A stretch of 64,000 nucleotides of DNA from Rhodococcus phenolicus (GCF_001646785.1 NZ_LRRH01000005.1:179225-243224), one strand, 5' to 3'; positions 53,048 through 61,739 are shown, counted from the first letter of the stretch. Numbers and translations are program-made. Notes: generated by a model not told the origin, from the letters alone.

Positions 53048-53535
53048 GGTTCGGATCGCAAACAGGTCTGCTGGTGGCGGCGCTGACGGCGGCGCTCGTG
53101 TCCGGCTGCGGAGAAACCGTGCAGGGAACCGCTGCGCCGCAGATCGACCGGGACGATCCACTCGCCGTCATCGAGATCGCGCTGGAGACGATGTTCACCT
53201 GGAATCCGGCGCAGGACGCGTCCGGCGCCGACGCGCTGGAGCGGGCCGCACCGTACCTCGGACCGGAACTCGCGTCCCAGACGAATGTCGCCGAGCCCGG
53301 AGCCGGATCACAGTGGGAACAATGGAAGAACGACGAGGCGACCGTCCATGCTGATGCCGTGTTCCTCGCCGACGAGCATCCGCCCGACGACGATCACACC
53401 GTGCACCGCGTGGTCTCGATCCGGCAATCGGCAACGACACCGAACGATGTCCTCATCGACGAGAACGAACACACCGCGTGGGTCGTCGCGACCAAGGGAT
53501 CCGATGGATGGCGGCTGGATTCGCTCCAGTTCTGA
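53044..53535 (+). CDS. Small lipoprotein paralogous to the 50090-51325 product
   Basis: This 163-residue protein has a lipobox (LVAALTAALVSGCGE). Its globular part (VIEIALETMFTWNPAQDASGADALERAAPYLGPELASQTNVAEPGAGSQWEQWKNDEATVHADAVF, then HRVVSIRQSATTP and GWRLDSLQF) aligns throughout with the N-terminal domain of the lipoprotein encoded at 50090-51325. It lacks the Pro-rich repeat tail. It overlaps the cell-wall hydrolase gene by 4 bp, so the two are made together. Function is unknown. Confidence 0.82.
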   Translation: MRFGSQTGLLVAALTAALVSGCGETVQGTAAPQIDRDDPLAVIEIALETMFTWNPAQDASGADALERAAPYLGPELASQTNVAEPGAGSQWEQWKNDEATVHADAVFLADEHPPDDDHTVHRVVSIRQSATTPNDVLIDENEHTAWVVATKGSDGWRLDSLQF

Positions 53536-53562
53536 CAGTCGCGCAGGAATGGGACTCCACAG

Positions 53563-54468
53563 ATGCTCGAGAACGGCGGACGCATTCTCACCGCAGCGGT
53601 CGGTGTCGTCGCACTCGTCGCCGCGTTGATCTATGCGGGCCACGGCATCATCACCCGACCGGTCGACCGGGCGATCGGACCCGACACCTCGATCGTCGAG
53701 GAGGCCGAGGCGCAGGGAGACGGCGGAAGCCCAGGAGAGGAAGGTTCGTCCGGCGGTGCACCGGGCTCCGAACCCGGTCAAGCGACGGGAGGCTCCACAC
53801 CCGGCGGCGAAACCGGGCCGGGCGGCGGGAGCGGTGGGGGCGGCGGAAGTGGAGCGACGTACCCTGAACCGGAGCCCTACACCGAAACCTCGATCGACAT
53901 CGTCACCCCGTCCCCGGTGGCGGTCGACGTCACCCTGCCTCAAATCGCAGGCGGTGACCCGAAAATCACCGACACGTTCAATTCACGGATCCGGGCCGAC
54001 CTCAACGATCGCATCACGGAGACCGCAGCCGGTGGCCGATTGACCGGGTCCGACGGTGAAGTCGCCCACATCGGCGACAACGTCATCAGCGGTGTGCTGC
54101 TGGTGACCGCCGAAGACGACCAGTCCGCTGTGGATCTCGCCGATACCGTAGTCGTTGGCATCGACTCCGGCGCCGTGCTGACACTCGACGATCTCTTCAC
54201 CGACACCGACGCGGGTCTCCAGCAACTCGCGGCTGCGTCCCGCACGCTCGGTCCGAGCACCGATGCCGGCACCTCGTTCAACGCGACCGCCGTGACGGCC
54301 GACGCGAAGCTGTTCTCACGGTGGGTGGCGACCCCGGACGGGATGCGAATCTATTTCGAGGAAGGAGCAGTCGCACCGAGTTCGTACGGATTGGTGGAAC
54401 TCACCGTGCCGTGGGACGAACTGGGCGATGTCCTCGACCCGGACATGTCGGCGGTTGTCACCAGCTGA
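53563..54468 (+). CDS. Membrane-anchored DUF3298-like protein
   Basis: This 301-residue protein has one N-terminal helix (ILTAAVGVVALVAALIYAGHGI) and a long Gly/Ser/Pro/Glu linker (residues 45-100). An extracytoplasmic domain follows, with SIDIVTPSPVAVDVTLPQIAGGDPKITDTFNSRI, DLADTVVVGIDSGAVLTLDDLF and WVATPDGMRIYFEEGAVAPSSYGLVELTVPWDEL. The last segment is the DUF3298 (RsiV-like) pattern. In RsiV that domain binds lysozyme; whether this one binds glycans is inference. It is located between envelope genes and the eCIS structural genes. Confidence 0.75.
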   Translation: MLENGGRILTAAVGVVALVAALIYAGHGIITRPVDRAIGPDTSIVEEAEAQGDGGSPGEEGSSGGAPGSEPGQATGGSTPGGETGPGGGSGGGGGSGATYPEPEPYTETSIDIVTPSPVAVDVTLPQIAGGDPKITDTFNSRIRADLNDRITETAAGGRLTGSDGEVAHIGDNVISGVLLVTAEDDQSAVDLADTVVVGIDSGAVLTLDDLFTDTDAGLQQLAAASRTLGPSTDAGTSFNATAVTADAKLFSRWVATPDGMRIYFEEGAVAPSSYGLVELTVPWDELGDVLDPDMSAVVTS

Positions 54469-54473
54469 CATCC

Positions 54474-54517
54474 CTGCCCGAAAGGCTGCACGTTCGGGCA
54501 GTCACCGTTGCCCGAAC
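54474..54517 (+). terminator. Competing hairpins after the DUF3298-like gene
   Basis: Segment A (54474-54482, CTGCCCGAA) pairs with B (54493-54501). B shifted by one base (54492-54500) pairs equally with C (54509-54517, TGCCCGAAC). Both stems are perfect 9-mers and mutually exclusive. A:B follows the stop by 6 bases and looks like a terminator; C could compete with it. No T-run is visible. Confidence 0.5.
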
Positions 54518-54590
54518 AGCCACGCCTGTGCATCTTCCGTGCAGCGCCGGATTGGCGGATGGTCGGGCGTACCGACGGAAGCGAGAGATC

Positions 54591-55316
54591 ATGCGCACCC
54601 ACCAGAACGACCACGACAACGAATCGGAGCTGCGCCCGAAGGCTTCTCGGCTCGACGAGACGGACTCGGCGCTTGCCCTGAGGGCGGCCCTGTCCGGTCG
54701 TCTGGACATCACCGGTCCCGCAGGGCTGGCCGGATTGCAGCGCGTGGTGGGCAATGCGCGGGCAGCGGAGCTCGTCGACGAGGAACGGTCGCCCGTGCAC
54801 GATGTGGTGGCGTCCGCCGGGACACCACTGCCCACCGATGTGCGCACCGACATGGAGGGCCGATTCGGGCAGGACTTCGGGGACGTCCGCGTCCACCACG
54901 ACGGAGCAGCCCACGCATCGGCGAAATCCGTGAACGCGCAGGCGTACACCGTGGGCTCGGACATCGTCTTCCAGGACGACAAGTATGACCCGGCATCGGA
55001 GTCCGGCCAGCACATGCTCGCGCACGAGCTGACGCACGTGGTGCAGCAGCGCAACGGTCCGGTCGACGGCACCGATGCCGGCGGAGGGGTACGGATCAGT
55101 GACCCGTCGGACCGCTTCGAGCGCGATGCCGTCGCCAACGCCGACCGCGTGATGTCGGCCCCGGCGCCCGCGCCCACCGGCGGCATCCAACGCTGGGAGG
55201 ACGACGGCTCCGCATCCGTCCAACGACAGGACGCCCCGGCCGAAGAGGAGGACGAGGCAGCGGCACAGACGTTCGTGCAGCGCGAAGAGGAAGCGGCCGA
55301 AGAAGAGTCGGCGTGA
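54591..55316 (+). CDS. DUF4157 eCIS protein (putative metalloprotease)
   Basis: This 241-residue protein has the N-terminal motif GLAGLQRVVGNARAAEL, then the DUF4157 core LPTDVRTDMEGRFGQDFGDVRVHHDGAAHASAKSVNAQAYTVGSDIVFQDDKYDPASESGQHMLAHELTHVVQQ. The zinc motif is HELTH at 145-149. The C-terminal tail is acidic and contains three QR units (GGIQRW, SVQRQ, FVQRE). DUF4157 proteins are hallmarks of eCIS and related loci, where they accompany effectors. It precedes the toxin gene by 4 bp and is probably translated with it. Proteolytic activity is inferred from the motif. Confidence 0.92.
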   Translation: MRTHQNDHDNESELRPKASRLDETDSALALRAALSGRLDITGPAGLAGLQRVVGNARAAELVDEERSPVHDVVASAGTPLPTDVRTDMEGRFGQDFGDVRVHHDGAAHASAKSVNAQAYTVGSDIVFQDDKYDPASESGQHMLAHELTHVVQQRNGPVDGTDAGGGVRISDPSDRFERDAVANADRVMSAPAPAPTGGIQRWEDDGSASVQRQDAPAEEEDEAAAQTFVQREEEAAEEESA

Positions 55317-55320
55317 TGCC

Positions 55321-58300
55321 ATGACCGCACCCGCTCGTGTGACGAGGTCGGCGGAGCCGGCGCGCAAACCCGCGCGGCCGCCGGCCGCGGTGCGACCGGA
55401 TTCGAACGCGATCCGACGCATGCAGGCGACCGTCGGCAACCGTGCCGTCGCCTCACTCGTCACCCAGCGCCTCGAGGCGGGGCCGGCAGGCAGCGCGTGC
55501 GTCGCGCCGCCCGTGGAGCCGGCCCCTGCAGCGCCGGCCGAGGATCCTCGGTGGGTCGGCGCCGAACGTGATCTTGCTGCCAAAGCCGTGGCCGCCAAGT
55601 CACATCCCCCTGCATCGAGAGAGGCAAGCGACGCCCAGAGCGCGGCGGTCGCGCCACCCGACGACATGGACGCCCAGGCCAAAGCCACCCACACCGGAAA
55701 GATGGAGGCCGCCAAGCCCCGAGGATTCGACAAGGCCGCCTTCATCGCCGCAGTGAACGCCGCCGTGGCCGCCAAAGCCCCCAAGAACCTGGACGAGGCG
55801 GACAAGTTCGCGCAGTCCGGGAAGGCAGACCAGGTCAAGAACGAAGTGATGGGCAAGGTCACCGCCGGGAAGCAGGCGTCGGCCAAAGAAATCAAGGACA
55901 CCACCGGAGCGACGCCGGACACCTCGAACGCGAAGGACAAGCCGGTCGCCCCACTCCCCCCGACCCCGTCGCCGACGGTGCCGCCGCCACCGAACCCGAA
56001 GGCGTTGGCCCCCAATCCGGCTCCCTCCGAGCAGACGAGGCTCGGCGCGGACAGCTGCGAAACCAACCACAAGATGGCCGATGCCGGGGTCACCGAGGAT
56101 CAGCTGGCCAAGTCCAACGAGCCCCAGTTCACCGGCGCGCTCGCAGCGAAGAAGACCGCGGAGGAACACGACGCGAATGCACCCGCCGGCGTGCGCCAGA
56201 AGGAGGCTCAGGTCATCACCGGTGCCACCGCGGATGCCGATGCGAGCACCAAGGCCGGGTTGAGCGCGATGACCGCGAAGAAGGGCGGTGCATTGCAGGC
56301 GGCCGGTGCGGGCAAGCAGGCCACCAAATCCGCCGACGAGGCGGAACGAGCCCGGATCACCGGTGAGATCAAGAAGATCTTCGACAAGACGAAGACCGAC
56401 GTCGAAGGCATCCTCACCGGCCTCGACAAGACCGTGTCCGAGAAGTTCGAAGAAGGAGAACGCAAGGCGAAGGAAGCGTTCGTCGCCGATCATCAGGCTC
56501 GCATGTCCGCGTACAAGTGGAAGCGGTACGGCGGTCCCGGCGGTGCCGCGCTGTGGGTGAAGGATCTGCTCCTGGACATGCCCGCAGAAGCAAACACCCT
56601 CTTTCTAGAGTCGAAGAAGCTCTACGAAGCCAAGATGGCGGCGGTCATCGGCGACATCGCAGACACTGTCGGGACCGAACTCGCGCGTGCGAAGGCCCGG
56701 GTGTCCGATGGGCGCGCACAGGTGCAGAAGTTCGTCGCCGAACAGCCGAAGAGCCTGCAGAAGCTGGCCGGGAGTGCCGCGAAAGAGATCGGTTCGCAGT
56801 TCGACGATCTCGAGAAATCGGTCGACGAGAAGCAATCCGCGCTTGTCGACGATCTCGCCGAGAAGTACGTCGAGGCACGGAATGCGATCGACGAGGAGAT
56901 CCAGAAACTTCAGGCCGAGAACAAGGGGCTCGCCGGTCAGGCTGCCGACGCGATCGGCGGCGCGATCGAAACCGTCACGAAGCTCAAGGACATGCTGCTC
57001 GGTGTGCTCGCCCGCGCCGCGAACGCCGTCGAGAAGATCATCAAGGATCCGATGGATTTCCTCGAGAAGTTCGTCGGTGCGGTCAAGACCGGCATCAAGA
57101 ACTTCATGTCGAACATCGTGTCGCACTTGAAGAAGGGTCTGCAGGGCTGGTTGTTCGGCGCGCTCGCCGAGGCCGGAATCGAGATCCCCGAGAAGTTCGA
57201 TCTGAAGGGCATCATCGGTCTGCTGCTGTCCCTTCTCGGTCTGACCTGGACGTCGATCAGGACGCGGATCGTCAACGTCGTCGGCGACAAGGCGATGAAT
57301 GCGATCGAGAAGGGCGTCGATTTCGTCAAGGTGATCATCACTGAGGGCATTCCGGGTTTGTGGAAGTTCGTTGCGCAGAAGGTCTCGGACCTGAAAGAGC
57401 AAGTGATGGGCCGGATCCGGGACTTCGTGATCACCAAGGTGATCGTGGCCGGGGTGACCTGGTTGATTTCGCTCCTCAATCCTGCGGCCGCGTTCATCAA
57501 GGCCTGCAAGTTGATCTACGACGCGGTGATGTGGTTCGTCGACAACGCGCAACGGCTGAAGGAGTTCGTGGATTCCGTTCTGGACTCAGTCGAATCGATC
57601 GCCGCCGGCGGCGTCGGAAAGGTCGCATCCCTGATCGAAGGCACGCTGTCGAAGACGGTCCCGATGTTGATCAGCGGTCTCGCCAGCCTGCTTGGGCTGG
57701 GCGGCATCGCCGAGAAGGTCAAGAGCATCCTCGAGAAGGTACAGGCACCTGTCGGCAAGGCCGTGGACTGGCTGATCGGCAAGGCGGTCAAGTACGGGAA
57801 GAAGTTCCTGGACAGGCTGAAGAAGTCGAAGCTCGGCAAGGCTGCGGCGAAGGTCAAGGCGAAGGCGAAGGCCGCGTACGCCAAGGGCAAGGCCTACGTG
57901 AAGAAGAAGTACGAGGCGGGGAAGAAGTGGTTGAAGAAGAAGTACGAGGGCGCGAAGGCTTGGGTGAGAGGGAAGGTCTACGACGACAGCCCAGCGGGGA
58001 AGCAGAAACGACTGGAGAAGGGCCTGGCGGCGGGCGTAGCCGCCGCGAACAAGTACGCAGGCAAGCCTGTGCGCGACATGATCCTACGACCGTCCCTCGG
58101 CTTCATTAGGCTCAAACACGGACTTCAGACTCTCGAACCCGTTAAGGCAGGCAAGAATTGGGCAATTCACGCCGAGGTGCAACGGGCAACCGCAAAAACG
58201 GATGCCATAGTGGAAACCGACGACGAAAAGGCGCGGACCGGCCTTACCGACAAAGATCCGATCCTGATGGCGTGGCACAAGCCAGCCGAATGGTACCCAG

Positions 58301-58779
58301 ACTGCCTGTACCGGCCCAATTCGATGAGCGGACGTGGACGTGGGCAAAAGATTTGGAAGTACCCGAACAAGACCTATGACAACGGCTTCTCGGCCGGCGT
58401 CACGCACTGGCCGTACGAGGGTATGAAGCTGCAGTACCGAGGTGGCGAGGAGCCACGTGGCAGCGGCGTCAAAAAGTTCATGCGTGAGCTTGAAGAGGAA
58501 GGAATCGAACTCGCCGGTGACCTTGCCTACGAAGTGGACATCGATCACGTCATCGACTGGGCGTTCTGCGGAGTAGACGGAGAAGGCGTCAACGAGAACC
58601 TCTGGCCGCTGTACCGATCGGCCAACAGAAGTGCCGGAACCACTCAAAACCGGTTGCAGAAGGTCTGGTGGGCAGAATCCAAAGGAGCCAAGCCCAGGAG
58701 AACCCCGATCGAAGAAGTCCCACGTCAGCGCTGGTTCCAGATCAAAAGCATCAAGGGTGCAGGCGGCAAGAGGGGGTAA
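55321..58779 (+). CDS. Polymorphic eCIS toxin with HNH nuclease-like C-terminal domain
   Basis: This is an 1152-residue protein. Residues 30-55 hold the loading-type motif NAIRRMQATVGNRAVASLVTQRL. Residues 75-300 are Ala/Lys-rich and disordered. Residues 360-850 form long amphipathic and hydrophobic helices (VKDLLLDMPAEANTLFLESKKLY, GIIGLLLSLLGLTWTSI, VIVAGVTWLISLLNPAAAFIKACKLIYDAVMWFVDNAQ). A histone-like Lys/Ala/Tyr stretch follows (KAKAKAAYAKGKAYVKKKYEAGKKWLKKKY). From about 920 the composition shifts. The last 80 residues carry an HNH/Endo VII-like core with VDIDHVIDWAFC (D1075-H1076) and NENLWPLYRSANRSAG. The protein ends there. It is most likely an injected DNase. No immunity gene is evident. 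Confidence 0.85.
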   Translation: MTAPARVTRSAEPARKPARPPAAVRPDSNAIRRMQATVGNRAVASLVTQRLEAGPAGSACVAPPVEPAPAAPAEDPRWVGAERDLAAKAVAAKSHPPASREASDAQSAAVAPPDDMDAQAKATHTGKMEAAKPRGFDKAAFIAAVNAAVAAKAPKNLDEADKFAQSGKADQVKNEVMGKVTAGKQASAKEIKDTTGATPDTSNAKDKPVAPLPPTPSPTVPPPPNPKALAPNPAPSEQTRLGADSCETNHKMADAGVTEDQLAKSNEPQFTGALAAKKTAEEHDANAPAGVRQKEAQVITGATADADASTKAGLSAMTAKKGGALQAAGAGKQATKSADEAERARITGEIKKIFDKTKTDVEGILTGLDKTVSEKFEEGERKAKEAFVADHQARMSAYKWKRYGGPGGAALWVKDLLLDMPAEANTLFLESKKLYEAKMAAVIGDIADTVGTELARAKARVSDGRAQVQKFVAEQPKSLQKLAGSAAKEIGSQFDDLEKSVDEKQSALVDDLAEKYVEARNAIDEEIQKLQAENKGLAGQAADAIGGAIETVTKLKDMLLGVLARAANAVEKIIKDPMDFLEKFVGAVKTGIKNFMSNIVSHLKKGLQGWLFGALAEAGIEIPEKFDLKGIIGLLLSLLGLTWTSIRTRIVNVVGDKAMNAIEKGVDFVKVIITEGIPGLWKFVAQKVSDLKEQVMGRIRDFVITKVIVAGVTWLISLLNPAAAFIKACKLIYDAVMWFVDNAQRLKEFVDSVLDSVESIAAGGVGKVASLIEGTLSKTVPMLISGLASLLGLGGIAEKVKSILEKVQAPVGKAVDWLIGKAVKYGKKFLDRLKKSKLGKAAAKVKAKAKAAYAKGKAYVKKKYEAGKKWLKKKYEGAKAWVRGKVYDDSPAGKQKRLEKGLAAGVAAANKYAGKPVRDMILRPSLGFIRLKHGLQTLEPVKAGKNWAIHAEVQRATAKTDAIVETDDEKARTGLTDKDPILMAWHKPAEWYPDCLYRPNSMSGRGRGQKIWKYPNKTYDNGFSAGVTHWPYEGMKLQYRGGEEPRGSGVKKFMRELEEEGIELAGDLAYEVDIDHVIDWAFCGVDGEGVNENLWPLYRSANRSAGTTQNRLQKVWWAESKGAKPRRTPIEEVPRQRWFQIKSIKGAGGKRG

Positions 58780-59125
58780 TCGCGAGTTCTTGGTGGCCCT
58801 GAAAACACGCGCGGTGACGCAGAGACTGTTCAAGTCAGCTGAGGATTTGCAGTCGGGAACAATCGTTGGGTAATGACTGGATTGAACCTGCACGAATACA
58901 GGCTTTGCACTTGGCTGCTGTCGAGCGATTCGCGGAAGTTCCCACCCAATCCCAGTTCTGATTTGCAGAATTGGGTGGCTACGCCCTGGAGTTCAAAGGA
59001 CCAAGCTCCCCGTGCCCTATCGCGCACGTGGCGTTGCCCCCGCTACCGTCCTGCTGTGTCTGCCTCCCGATCCCGAAACGGAGCACCATCAACCCATCTC
59101 ACCGAACGCCGTCCGAGGAGGCGCT
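58780..59125. other. 346-bp low-GC intergenic region between toxin and sheath genes
   Basis: No convincing gene is seen. The GC content is far below the surroundings. One short plus-strand frame (GTG 58793 to TAA 58875, 27 residues: VALKTRAVTQRLFKSAEDLQ...) and one minus-strand frame (58830-59027) lack ribosome sites and family features. A bulged hairpin lies at 58942-58978. The region could be debris of a former toxin tip or immunity gene. Confidence 0.55.
58942..58978 (+). terminator. Bulged hairpin upstream of the sheath gene
   Basis: CCACCCAA (58942-58949) pairs with TTGGGTGG (58971-58978), and TTCTG (58956-58960) with CAGAA (58966-58970), leaving a 6-nt bulge and a 5-nt loop. It may end transcription from the toxin gene. 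Confidence 0.5.
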
Positions 59126-60661
59126 ATGCCGACCTACCTGTCGCCCGGGGTCTACGTGGAGGAAGTGGACTCGGGGTCCCGGCCGATCGAAGGGGTCGGG
59201 ACCGCCGTCGCCGCCTTCGTGGGCCTGTCCGAGAAGGGGCCGTTCAACGAACCGAAGCTGGTCAGCAACTGGACCCAATTCACCGGTCTTTTCGGTGGTT
59301 TCGTCGACGGCGCCTGTCTGGCGCGGTCCGCCTACGCATATTTCCAGAACGGTGGCGGCAACGCATACATCGTTCGGATCGGCGACGGTACCGGCAGCAG
59401 TGGGTCCAAATCCGCACCGAAACCTGCCGACGCCGTGCCGCAAGGCGTCCTCGGCAACTTCCGGGTGCTCGCACTGGACCCGGCCGTCGCCGAACCCGGC
59501 ATCGAGGTCGAAGTTCAGCCGAGCGACGCGGAACCCGCCGACGGGACCTTCAAACTGGTTGTCCGCAAGGGCGGCGAGACGGTCGAGGAACACACCGGTG
59601 TCACATCCGGGCGCGGCAAGACGAATGCCGCGACCGTGGTCAACGGTCAATCCGCGACGATCAAGCTCGAACAGATCCCCACCACTCAGGCTTCCGACGA
59701 ACTCGCCGTCGGAAAGAAGGTGATGTTGGCAGCGCCGGCACAACCGGCGCTGCTTCCGTCCGCTCAACTCACGACCGACGACTACGTCGGCGATGTCTCG
59801 GAACGCAGCGGATTCTCCGGTCTCGAAGCAATCGACGAGATCACGATGGTCTGTGTCCCCGATTTGCTCACCGCCTACCAGCGCGGCGCGATCGATCTCG
59901 ACACCGTTATTTCCGTGCAGCAGGCCATGATCGCGCACTGCGAGTTGATGGGTGATCGGATGGCGATCCTCGACCCACCGCCCGGCCTCAACGCGCAACA
60001 GGTCAAGGAATGGAAAACCGATAAGGCCAATTACGACTCGAAGTACGCAACCCTGTATTGGCCGTGGGTGAGTACTGACGGCGGGAACTACCTGCCGCCT
60101 TCCGGTTTCGTGGCAGGCATCTGGGCTCGGAACGACGACACGCGCGGTGTGCACAAAGCCCCGGCCAATGAAGTCGTACGAGGGGTGGTGTCTCTGCAGA
60201 CACAGATCACCCGCAACGAACACGACCTGCTGAACCCTTTGGGCATCAATTGCATTCGGTCCTTCCCTGGTCGTGGGATCCGGGTCTGGGGTGCCCGGAC
60301 CCTGTCATCGGATCCGGCGTGGCGCTACCTGAACATCCGCCGGCTCTTCAACTATCTCGAGGAGTCGATCCTCAACGGCACGGACTGGGTGGTGTTCGAG
60401 CCGAACGATCAAGCGCTGTGGGCGAAGCTGCGCCGCACCATCGCCGCGTTCCTCGTCAACGAATGGCGTAAGGGCGCACTGTTCGGTCTCACTCCCGACG
60501 ACGCGTTCTACGTCAAGTGTGACGACGAGACGAACCCCGCCGAGGGAATCGATGCGGGCGAAGTGGTCTGTGTGATCGGGGTGGCACCGGTCAAACCCGC
60601 CGAGTTCGTCATCTTCCGACTGTCCCAGTTCTCCGGCGGCACCAGCCTGGTGGCCGAGTAA
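59126..60661 (+). CDS. eCIS tail sheath protein
   Basis: This 511-residue protein has the sheath start PTYLSPGVYVEEVDSGSRPIEGVGTAVAAFVGLSEKGPFNEPKLVSNWTQF and the phrase AYFQNGGGNAYIVRIGDG. A variable inserted domain follows at about 120-230. The conserved C-terminal sheath domain contains INCIRSFPGRGIRVWGARTLSSDPAWRYLNIRRLFNYLEESI and FLVNEWRKGALFGLTPDDAFYVKCDDETNP. It contracts to drive the tube. ATG 59126 has GAGGAGG upstream. Only this full-length sheath gene is present in the window. Confidence 0.96.
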   Translation: MPTYLSPGVYVEEVDSGSRPIEGVGTAVAAFVGLSEKGPFNEPKLVSNWTQFTGLFGGFVDGACLARSAYAYFQNGGGNAYIVRIGDGTGSSGSKSAPKPADAVPQGVLGNFRVLALDPAVAEPGIEVEVQPSDAEPADGTFKLVVRKGGETVEEHTGVTSGRGKTNAATVVNGQSATIKLEQIPTTQASDELAVGKKVMLAAPAQPALLPSAQLTTDDYVGDVSERSGFSGLEAIDEITMVCVPDLLTAYQRGAIDLDTVISVQQAMIAHCELMGDRMAILDPPPGLNAQQVKEWKTDKANYDSKYATLYWPWVSTDGGNYLPPSGFVAGIWARNDDTRGVHKAPANEVVRGVVSLQTQITRNEHDLLNPLGINCIRSFPGRGIRVWGARTLSSDPAWRYLNIRRLFNYLEESILNGTDWVVFEPNDQALWAKLRRTIAAFLVNEWRKGALFGLTPDDAFYVKCDDETNPAEGIDAGEVVCVIGVAPVKPAEFVIFRLSQFSGGTSLVAE

Positions 60662-60689
60662 TCGACGTATTGGATAGTGAGGAACGACA

Positions 60690-61142
60690 ATGCCTCTCCC
60701 GGAATTCGACAGCTCGGTCGGCCACTCGTTCGGACTCGAATTCGACGGCCTCCAGATCAAATCCATCACCGAGGTCACCGGCCTGAAGATGGAACAGGAT
60801 GTCATCGAGTACAAGTCGAACGAAGCGAAGGACGGCAAGTACCTCGTCAAGAAGCTTCCCGGCCGTTGGAAGGCGGGCGAGGTGACTCTTTCCCGGCCCC
60901 TCACCGAGGACCACGGATTCGACAAGTGGATCAAGGATTCTCAGCTGGGGAAGATGAAGGACGTCCGCAAGGGCGGCGCCATCGTCGTCTACGACTACGA
61001 GGGCCAACCGGTCAAGCGATACACACTGACCAATGCGTGGCCCAAGAGCCTCGAGGTCAGCTCCATGAAGGCCGGCGACACCAGCGTCATGACCGAGAAG
61101 CTGGTCCTGACGTTCGAACGCGTCGAGGTGGACGGTGCGTAG
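60690..61142 (+). CDS. eCIS inner tube protein (gp19/Afp1 family)
   Basis: This 150-residue T4 gp19-like tube protein has MPLPEFDSSVGHSFGLEFDGLQIKSITEVTGLKMEQDVIEYKSNEAKDGKYLVKKLPGRWKAGEVTLSRPLTEDHGFDKWI and AWPKSLEVSSMKAGDTSVMTEKLVLTFERVEV. Hexamers stack to make the tube that carries cargo. ATG 60690 follows GAGGAACGACA. It overlaps the next gene. A second tube paralogue is expected beyond the window if the locus resembles other eCIS. Confidence 0.95.
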   Translation: MPLPEFDSSVGHSFGLEFDGLQIKSITEVTGLKMEQDVIEYKSNEAKDGKYLVKKLPGRWKAGEVTLSRPLTEDHGFDKWIKDSQLGKMKDVRKGGAIVVYDYEGQPVKRYTLTNAWPKSLEVSSMKAGDTSVMTEKLVLTFERVEVDGA

Positions 61143-61587
61143 AACCAGCGCGCCCGCCGCACTCGATGCCGGACACGATCCGGATCGTGGCGGCGCGTCG
61201 TCGACTGCCCGGGACACGCTCCGTACCGAGTTCGGGTTCCTGCTTCCTCGCGGATATGTCGACTCGGCGGGCACCGTGCACCGCGACGGCGTCATGCGCT
61301 TGGCCACCGCCCGGGACGAACTGGTGTCCCAGCGCGACGACCGGGTGCGAGAGAACCCCTCGTACCTGACGGTGGTGCTGATCAGCAGGGTCGTGTCCCG
61401 GCTCGGTGGTATCGAAGACGTACACGCCGGAATCGTGGAGAACATGTTCGCATCCGACCTGGCGTTCCTCCAGGACCTGTATCGGCGGATCAATCAGGAC
61501 GGACATACCCGGGCCGGGGTCACCTGCCCCGAATGCGGAAGCGACTTCGCCGTCGACATCGCCGGGGGCCGCCTGGGGGAATCGTGA
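61135..61587 (+). CDS. eCIS tail-assembly protein with C-terminal zinc-finger-like CxxC
   Basis: This 150-residue protein starts at GTG 61135, overlapping the tube gene. Its core RTEFGFLLPRGYVDSAGTVHRDGVMRLATARDELVSQRDDRVRENPSYLTVVLISRVVSRLGGIEDVHAGIVENMFASDLAFLQDLYRRIN resembles the phage T4 gp28-type tail-assembly proteins found right after tube genes in eCIS. The end has one CPECG pair, with no second pair. Its role in baseplate or tube assembly is inferred from the family. Confidence 0.85.
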   Translation: MRRTSAPAALDAGHDPDRGGASSTARDTLRTEFGFLLPRGYVDSAGTVHRDGVMRLATARDELVSQRDDRVRENPSYLTVVLISRVVSRLGGIEDVHAGIVENMFASDLAFLQDLYRRINQDGHTRAGVTCPECGSDFAVDIAGGRLGES

Positions 61588-61739
61588 CGTACGGGACCGA
61601 ACGCCTGCACGCGGAGGTCGCGTACGTCGCCCACCACCTGCATTGGTCGCTCGACGAGATCCTCGATCTCGAACACGCCGATCGGCAACGGTATGTGCGC
61701 TTGAGCCGAGACCTGGCACCGGAACCCGCGAGGAGGTGA
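61584..61739 (+). CDS. Small DUF6760-like eCIS protein
   Basis: This 51-residue protein runs from GTG 61584, overlapping the previous stop by 4 bp. The sequence TYGTERLHAEVAYVAHHLHWSLDEILDLEHADRQRYVRL is the phage-GpE/DUF6760 type short tail-assembly peptide, which lies after the gp28-like gene in actinobacterial eCIS loci. It probably helps tail assembly. It is followed by the large disordered gene, whose ATG lies 3 bp after the stop. Confidence 0.85.
   Translation: MTYGTERLHAEVAYVAHHLHWSLDEILDLEHADRQRYVRLSRDLAPEPARR

Noticed and set aside
58793..58875. Immunity gene or small protein after the toxin
   Set aside because: Only 27 codons, no ribosome site, mixed codon use and no recognisable family. 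It is kept as part of a scar region, not called as a gene.
59126..61739. Prophage tail genes
   Set aside because: Sheath and tube alone would fit a Myoviridae prophage. The AAA+ ATPase, DUF4255, DUF4157 protein and polymorphic toxin, with no capsid, portal, terminase, lysis or integrase genes in the window, favour an eCIS.
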